From contig JALMLS010000143.1 of assembly GCA_038496445.1 (NCBI GenBank), forward strand, positions 62,001 through 126,000: DNA of 64,000 nucleotides. Direction: 5' to 3'. The translations under genes were made by a program, and so were the position numbers. The notes beneath the pieces are model-generated. The model had not been told where the DNA came from and did not search any database. It saw only the letters and a list, made by a program, of their open reading frames with translations. This DNA is from Trichosphaerium sp. ATCC 40318. Lineage: Eukaryota; Discosea; Flabellinia; Trichosidae. This document shows, one piece after another, positions 58,938 through 64,000 of the stretch (positions within the stretch are counted from its first letter, which is position 1; every line of letters starts with the position of its first letter).

Positions 58938-60670
58938 TTATAACTCTAATGTGTCATTGTCAAGTTTTCTACCCACATTTTTTTTCATTTCGAGAATATC
59001 CAGAATTTCTTTTTCGTGCTTAGTAGCTTTAAGCAATGACTTAACATCTTCAGAACTTGCTTGATTTGACTTGAGAAGTGATTTAATATCCTCTATCGTG
59101 TCCCTCTTGGATGCTAAAACGCCTGTACCAGCTAGGGGAAGCCAAGTAAGGGCGTACCAAGCCATGCTCGGTTTCTTCTTTGCAACTACATCACAAAGAG
59201 CCGAGAACTTTTGCTGATAGCAGTAATCGAGCCTCTCATATGCAAGTAAAAGGTCTCCTGAAAGATTCACCAGGTAACCGTTTTTTTTCTTGCATAGTAG
59301 CATACGTTTTTTGTAGTTCTTCAAGCTGTTTTAACATATATTGAGGAGATCCAAGTGATATTGTTGATTCTGGCGGATTCTTCATTTTTTCTAGGATTTC
59401 CTTAAACATTATCTTGCCTGTAATAAACACTATTAACAAACGAAAAAGTGTTTACTCTTGATTGATACCTTGGCACGATTCAGCCCTCTTTCTAATCGGA
59501 ACATGATCCGGGTGTCCGAGGCATTCCAAGTAATGATATTTTATTGTTTTATGTTGCATTTCGTGACCTTTGATGGCAAGCGCTTGATAATTATTGGGGT
59601 GCTTGCTTATCAAGCGATAAACCCAGTTTAGGTCGTTCAAATTCTTTAAACGCACGTTTGAACCGTTTATCATTATGAGAACATAGTTCGCACTTATGAT
59701 ACCGTGTTTGGAAAGAATATCCCACCATTCATCCGAATTGTTGTCCAATCCTGGTGTGTCGACAATCTCGACCATGGGGTTGGTCCTCAAAGTGCCGATG
59801 GTGCAGCCTTTAGACTCCTCGGGATCAACATCAGGAGGGTGGTCGCCCTTGCCTTGCGTTAAGAAGTTAAACATCGTTGTTTTACCACAACCGCTTGAAC
59901 CAATCAATACCACTCGTTTCTTTGCAAGCTTTGTGTCGTATAGCTTTTTTGCGTGGTCAAGAGCGATTTTAGCATCCTACAAAACAAAAACGGTTGGACG
60001 TTTATAAAATACCCGCTTTACGGTACAATTACTTACCTTTATGGCGTTTTGTTCAGATGTTCGGATAACTGTGTAGTAATCCTGCCACTGTTTTTCTGAC
60101 CCAACAAATAGAAATTCTTTCTTGTTTACGTAAACAATGACGAAAGCTCTATCTGCTTCATCTTTTTTAAGGGCAGTTCCTACAAAAAAAGTTCGTTATT
60201 GATACAGTTCCTTTGTAACTTTTGTTTCAAATGACCATACCTGTTAGCTCTAGTTCTGTAGGCGCGCGGATTTCTTCAATGAGCTCCCACCACAGTAGCG
60301 CTACAAATTCGTTCTGCTTTAGTGTAGCCAATATAATAACATCTCCCATGAAGATTGCTTTGTACTCCTTCGTGCCATGTTTGTTTACTAATAAAACTTT
60401 TTCTTCCCTGTGCCACAGTTAGGAACTGGATACTCTGTGAACAACTTACCAACTTGCTGTTCTCGCTACATTGCCAAGAGCACCGAGCTAGGGATAAACG
60501 TATTAGAGTGATAGCAGTAGAAGTAAACGAACGTTTGTAGGTAGGTTCTTTATGTCACTTTTTAGCTCAGTAGCTGGTACGCTCTGAGGCTCTGCCATGA
60601 TGTACTTGGTGTCAAATAAATGAACGAAATTTAGTCTTTGAAAATCGTTTATCTGGTCTAGGTAGGTCAT
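58938..60670 (-). CDS. PH-domain + P-loop GTPase protein
   Basis: Starts MTYLDQINDFQRLNFVHLFD (60670), with an alternative ATG at MAEPQSVPAT. A PH-like domain follows: WEEKVLLVNKHGTKEYKAIF..VIILATLKQNEF..., FVIVYVNKKEFLFVGSEKQW. Then comes a GTPase domain: VLIGSSGCGKTTMFNFLTQG (P-loop), KGCTIGTLRT (switch I Thr), VEIVDTPGLDNN (D-x-x-G). It resembles AIG1/IRG-type GTPases; no clear N/T-K-x-D motif was found. The C-terminal part has a hydrophobic segment (AWYALTWLPLAGTGVLAS) and two related SLLK repeats (EDIKSLLKSNQASSEDVKSL), suggesting membrane attachment. The frame changes at an A8 run (plus-strand T run 59281-59288): one base fewer restores EKNGYLVNLSGDLLLAYERL. It may be a sequence error or a real lesion. 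Confidence 0.75.
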
Positions 60671-61255
60671 CGTTTTTTGCTAAATTAAATTGCTCTAATA
60701 CACGTGTTCCTATACAATGTATGTCATGTGCAATTTCTAAATTGGTTTTGGTACAATAAAATCACAGATACGAGACCATCACATGCAACTATTAAACGTT
60801 GGTGGCCAGTACAGCAACCGAAACTGAGGAGAGGTTATTTTTCATTTGCAATGATGCTATTTGCAATGCCAAGAGCTTTATTTCTTTTTAGACTATTTTT
60901 AATTAGCGCTTCATTCCATCTTGTGCAATCTACATTCATTCCCCGAAACTAGATTGTGCATTCGGGTATGATTGTTCAAAATAACTACGTTATAATAGTA
61001 GTTGATGCCTTGTATCTCTAAACTCTTGTTATTTTTCAGAATGAATTAATTTTCAAAATCTGTTGGAAAGGTAATAACTACAGTTAAAGGTATTAACGAA
61101 TCATTCAGCTTATAGTATTTCATTGTTTGCACAAGCAATAAAATTCCATGTCTGGCCAGTCAGTGGGTTGTGGTGATTGTAAAAAATGGCAAAAAGACGC
61201 GGTTTTACCGTTTCTTCCACTCAGACTAGTACGCTACACTAATCGAAATGATCAC
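60671..61255. other. intergenic, nothing recognised
   Basis: AT-rich sequence. The open frames here (e.g. 60704-60952, plus) have no domain or splice support. Confidence 0.4.
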
Positions 61256-61645
61256 TCAAATCATCCACAATGAACGATACCAGATCTGGCGGCGCAGCGT
61301 GTGGTGCTTGCTACGACGTCTGACTTGGTACAAGGACAGTTTCTTTGGCGGAGCTAGCTTGCCTTCCAAGCGTAGTCTCTTTCTAAGAGCCTTCCTTTTT
61401 GCGTATATATTGGGGTTTTTCTTGTGAGTCGCGGGCGCTGCAGTCTCCAAAGATTCTAAGAAGACTATCAGCTGGCTTAGAAGCACACCTGACGCTCTCT
61501 TCATTAAGTCATCAAATGACATTAAACCCTCATCAATTGCCTGGAGTAAGCGGTAGACAAGACTTAATATCAGTTGTACACTGAAGAGGAAGAAATTGAA
61601 AGATTGCTCTAAGGAGAGTACTGGAACTATACCAAACATATACAT
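61256..61645 (-). CDS. small membrane protein with basic tail, 129 aa
   Basis: Intronless frame MYMFGIVPVLSLEQSFNFFL... with a hydrophobic segment at residues 5-33, a helical middle (LLQAIDEGLMSFDDLMKRAS, LLSQLIVFLESLE) and a strongly basic tail (KKNPNIYAKRKALRKRLRLE, QVRRRSKHHTLRRQ). No family recognised. Topology would place the basic part in the cytosol. Confidence 0.5.
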   Translation of the reverse strand: MYMFGIVPVLSLEQSFNFFLFSVQLILSLVYRLLQAIDEGLMSFDDLMKRASGVLLSQLIVFLESLETAAPATHKKNPNIYAKRKALRKRLRLEGKLAPPKKLSLYQVRRRSKHHTLRRQIWYRSLWMI

Positions 61646-62065
61646 AATACGTTTTTTATTGTGTCTATAAATGTTGCCAAATTTGTTTATAAACCCTTAA
61701 AAAAGCAATCGAAATAAATTGTGGGATACACTTCACAGAAATATCCATTTTAATTACTCAATTATTGATAATGCACATTTACAAACGCTTGTAAACCCTT
61801 GTGGTTGTTACCTTAGGGTGTGAGAACCGTTTTGTCGATTTTTTGGATCGCAACATGTGCTTCTAAACGAGTACTACGTCCGATTTTGGATCGAATTTAA
61901 TTTTAGTTGCTCCACCGCGTTACAACGGTGCTAATAAACATTTGATGCCTTCGTTCTACAATATGCAAAGGACATATGGCGGATATTCGGTGAAATGCGT
62001 TGCAAAGAAAAGTAGAACGACGATACAAATTTGTGAAACGAACTGGTTATTTCTTCCATTTTTAG

Positions 62066-62955
62066 GTTAGCAGATGCTGTTGAAATTGCTGCGAATACTT
62101 TTGTCAAGGTATCATGGTAGACGATAATTTGTAACCGTTAGGTGCATCCATTGGTGGCATGGTAAGTTTCAATACTCGGTTACAGTTACATTACTAACCT
62201 CTTAATATTAGGTAAGTACAAGTTGTAGTGGCCCTAATGCTGTACGTTATGGAACAATGAAAGAAAATGTTTTAAGTTTGAAAGGTGAGCAAGTCTTCAG
62301 ACTTGGGTATTCTAAGCAGTGTTAGTCGTTACTCCTGAAGGACAAACTATATCTACAGGGAAACGTAGTAGGAAAAAGAGCGCAGGGTATAACTTACCAA
62401 CGTTGTATATTGGCGCCGAAGGCACTTTCGGCGTAGTAACAGGCATGTCAACTTATGAACTCTAAAATCGTTTCTTAACACAGTCTCATTGTTCAACTGA
62501 CCTCTTTAAGAATTAACTCTGAGATTACATCCTATTCCTAAATCAAGGTCACTAGTTGTATCTACATATGATACAGTAGGTATGCAATCCCTTGCTTGTT
62601 ACTACAAACCATCCAGTTCTCCTTAAAAGTTGTTTACTTGAGTTTAGATCAGATAGCAAAGGTAGTTTCTACTTGCTTAAAATCTGGTATAAGTGTTGGC
62701 CGTGCTGAGATTATAGACGCTGTACAAGTAAAGGCAATCAATATACACAATGGCTCAGATATGCCAGAAAAAAACACGTTATTTGTTGAATTATCAGGAG
62801 CAACAGGTTCGTTTGCCTGTAGTCTTACTAAACCGGATTCTCATGTAATATAATCTATAGACCAAGTATTATCAGACGCCAAGGCAGTTAAGGCCATTGC
62901 ATCTAATATTAAGGCAACAACAATCAAGCAAGTTGATGAGGTTGCTGAATTTTAA
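62066..62955 (+). pseudogene. fragment of D-lactate dehydrogenase (FAD-linked oxidase family)
   Basis: Spliced exons read ASIGGM|VSTSCSGPNAVRYGTMKENV|LSLK|VVTPEGQTISTGKRSRKKSA GYNLPTLYIGAEGTFGVVTE|LTLRLHPIPKSRSLVVSTYD, then IAKVVSTCLKSGISVGRAEI IDAVQVKAINIHNGSDMPEK. This is the middle of the LDHD/GlcD family (FAD-binding end plus the start of the C-terminal domain). The N-terminal FAD-binding half is absent upstream, and the frame stops at 62955 (..KQVDEVAEF), well short of the usual C-terminus. The first exon LADAVEIAANTFVK has no place before ASIGGM in the family and resembles a displaced segment. Intron 62443-62510 is GC-AG (VVT|E). Probably a gene remnant or partial duplicate. Confidence 0.7.
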
Positions 62956-63882
62956 ACAAACACATTTCAACTAACGTCTTCCAACTGATAGACAATGCAA
63001 GAGTTGTGGACACTTAGAAAAAGCGCTTATTGGTCATCTCCAAAAAAGTACATCACCATAGAATACTCATTGCAGCTGAAATCAATGTGACATTTCCAAG
63101 TGATAATTTCTTGAATCCTGTGTACAAGTACCCTCACTATAAACTCAGCCTTAGACTTTCATGCCTTTGCCATAAAACCATGTGCAAAACGCTTTAACTG
63201 ACCACTAGATGGTCGTGTTCCGGCCTAGCTTAGCCGGCTACCAAAATCTGTAGCCTGTTAACCTACAGCTAAGAAACTCAGCAACCAAATTTGTAACCAG
63301 CAAACCGTTTGCAAATGTGAGATTTGGTGTTGTACCGTGGCACCACCATGCTTTTGTTAAGTTTTACATGCTCTTTGATACAGTATTAAGAAAATGCAAA
63401 AAAGGTTTGAGTCTCCCTTATTTTTCTTAGCCGATAGCCGTTCCATTTGGGCCAAAAACTCAAATGGCAAACCGGCGATTACTTTTTATCTTGCAAGCAG
63501 AAACTGACATAAATAAATATCCACACATATGGGTAAAGCGTTCGAGGGAGTATAATCAAAATTTAAAGGGTAAATTTTCAGTTACTCGTACAGCTAGCGC
63601 TAGACGAAAACTGTGGGTTATGTAATCCACTGAGTTGCGTGTGCTCAGGAGGTTGAAATGGTTATTCGAGGGCGAAGAAAAAGCAAAAAAGTCACGTGCG
63701 ATTCCAAATTATTATCACGCTATCTCAATGACCAATAGAATGCGAGCGAGAGTGAAATATGTAACACATCTCCACGGAGTGTGATTCCTTGTAAACGGAG
63801 ATCACTATCTCACGTGAATAAATAAGATAACTGCTCCTCTTCCCGTACTCCTTGGATATAAACCATCACAAGACACAATATT
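62956..63882. other. intergenic, nothing recognised
   Basis: No supported gene. Contains CACGTG at about 63691 and 63811 and a GC-rich near-palindrome around GGCCTAGCTTAGCCGGCTA (63225). The last 100 bp is probably the promoter of the F-box gene. Confidence 0.5.
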
Positions 63883-64000
63883 ATGCGTTCCGCTTCAAAG
63901 GGTTGTAAAATCGACAATAATACTTGCGAGAGTTTGCTTCAGCTTCCTACAGAGATATTAGCACATATCTTGTGTCAAACAACCAAATCACGATTTGCAG
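63883..64000 (+). CDS. F-box protein, 5' part only
   Basis: ATG at 63883 opens MRSASKGCKIDNNTCESLLQ LPTEILAHILCQTTKSRFA. The L-P-x-E-I-L-x-x-I-L pattern is the start of an F-box, which binds Skp1 in SCF ubiquitin ligases. The gene runs off the window, so its substrate-binding part is not visible. Confidence 0.65.
   Translation, partial: MRSASKGCKIDNNTCESLLQLPTEILAHILCQTTKSRFA

Noticed and set aside
63218-63245. GC-rich palindrome GGCCTAGCTTAGCCGGC considered as part of a tRNA
   Set aside because: No cloverleaf could be folded around it.
1-64000. CRISPR arrays, bacterial operons, rRNA genes
   Set aside because: No regularly spaced short repeats, no Shine-Dalgarno/operon layout and no rRNA-like stretches; the DNA is clearly nuclear eukaryotic. 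The periodic repeats at 9-24 kb are LRR exons.

Overview
The window is nuclear DNA of a eukaryote, most likely a unicellular protist. Nearly every gene is broken by many very short introns (about 37-100 bp). The genes sit close together on both strands, there are no bacterial operons, and there is one eukaryotic-type tRNA gene. The protein set (CH-LIM cytoskeletal protein, DCUN1-type neddylation factor, plant-style LRR membrane proteins, VWD/EGF cell-surface protein) would fit an amoebozoan or another free-living protist, but I cannot name the organism. Two sequence habits run through the whole window. The 5' splice site is usually GTACGT/GTACGC/GTACGA instead of GTAAGT, with several well-supported GC-AG introns. 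The palindrome CACGTG is far commoner than base composition predicts.

Layout. 1-4000: a minus-strand LRR membrane protein. 4200-8760: an uncharacterised membrane protein, a secreted propeller-like protein and a small minus-strand gene. 9119-23727: four head-to-tail paralogous LRR membrane-receptor genes, with the first exon of a fifth left as a relic between the first and second. Each is built from about 24 small exons, most encoding one LRR and joined in the same phase. 23915-31000: a small protein, a monoglyceride-lipase-like hydrolase (-), a basic protein and a propeller-like protein (-). 31197-44045: CH+LIM protein, tRNA-Thr, a coiled-coil gene with a decayed copy, a GPI-anchored-looking protease/VWD/EGF protein, an N-myristoylated DCUN1-like protein and a mitochondrial small heat-shock protein. 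44672-48884: a complete Mutator-like (MULE) DNA transposon with terminal inverted repeats, an 8-bp target duplication and a decayed SWIM-finger transposase. 49332-58389: a gene with a possible EVE/Mrr-N-like domain, a small gene, enoyl-CoA hydratase (-), threonine synthase, a serine esterase and a prohibitin-family protein. 58938-64000: a PH-domain + P-loop GTPase protein (-), a small membrane protein (-), a truncated D-lactate dehydrogenase fragment and the start of an F-box protein.

The most notable system is the LRR receptor array. The proteins have a signal peptide, about 15-20 LRRs, a conserved Cys-containing repetitive domain, one membrane helix and a tail of about 20 residues with a conserved motif. 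The single-LRR, phase-matched exons, and blocks of near-identity between paralogs that include introns, point to ongoing duplication and gene conversion in a receptor family.
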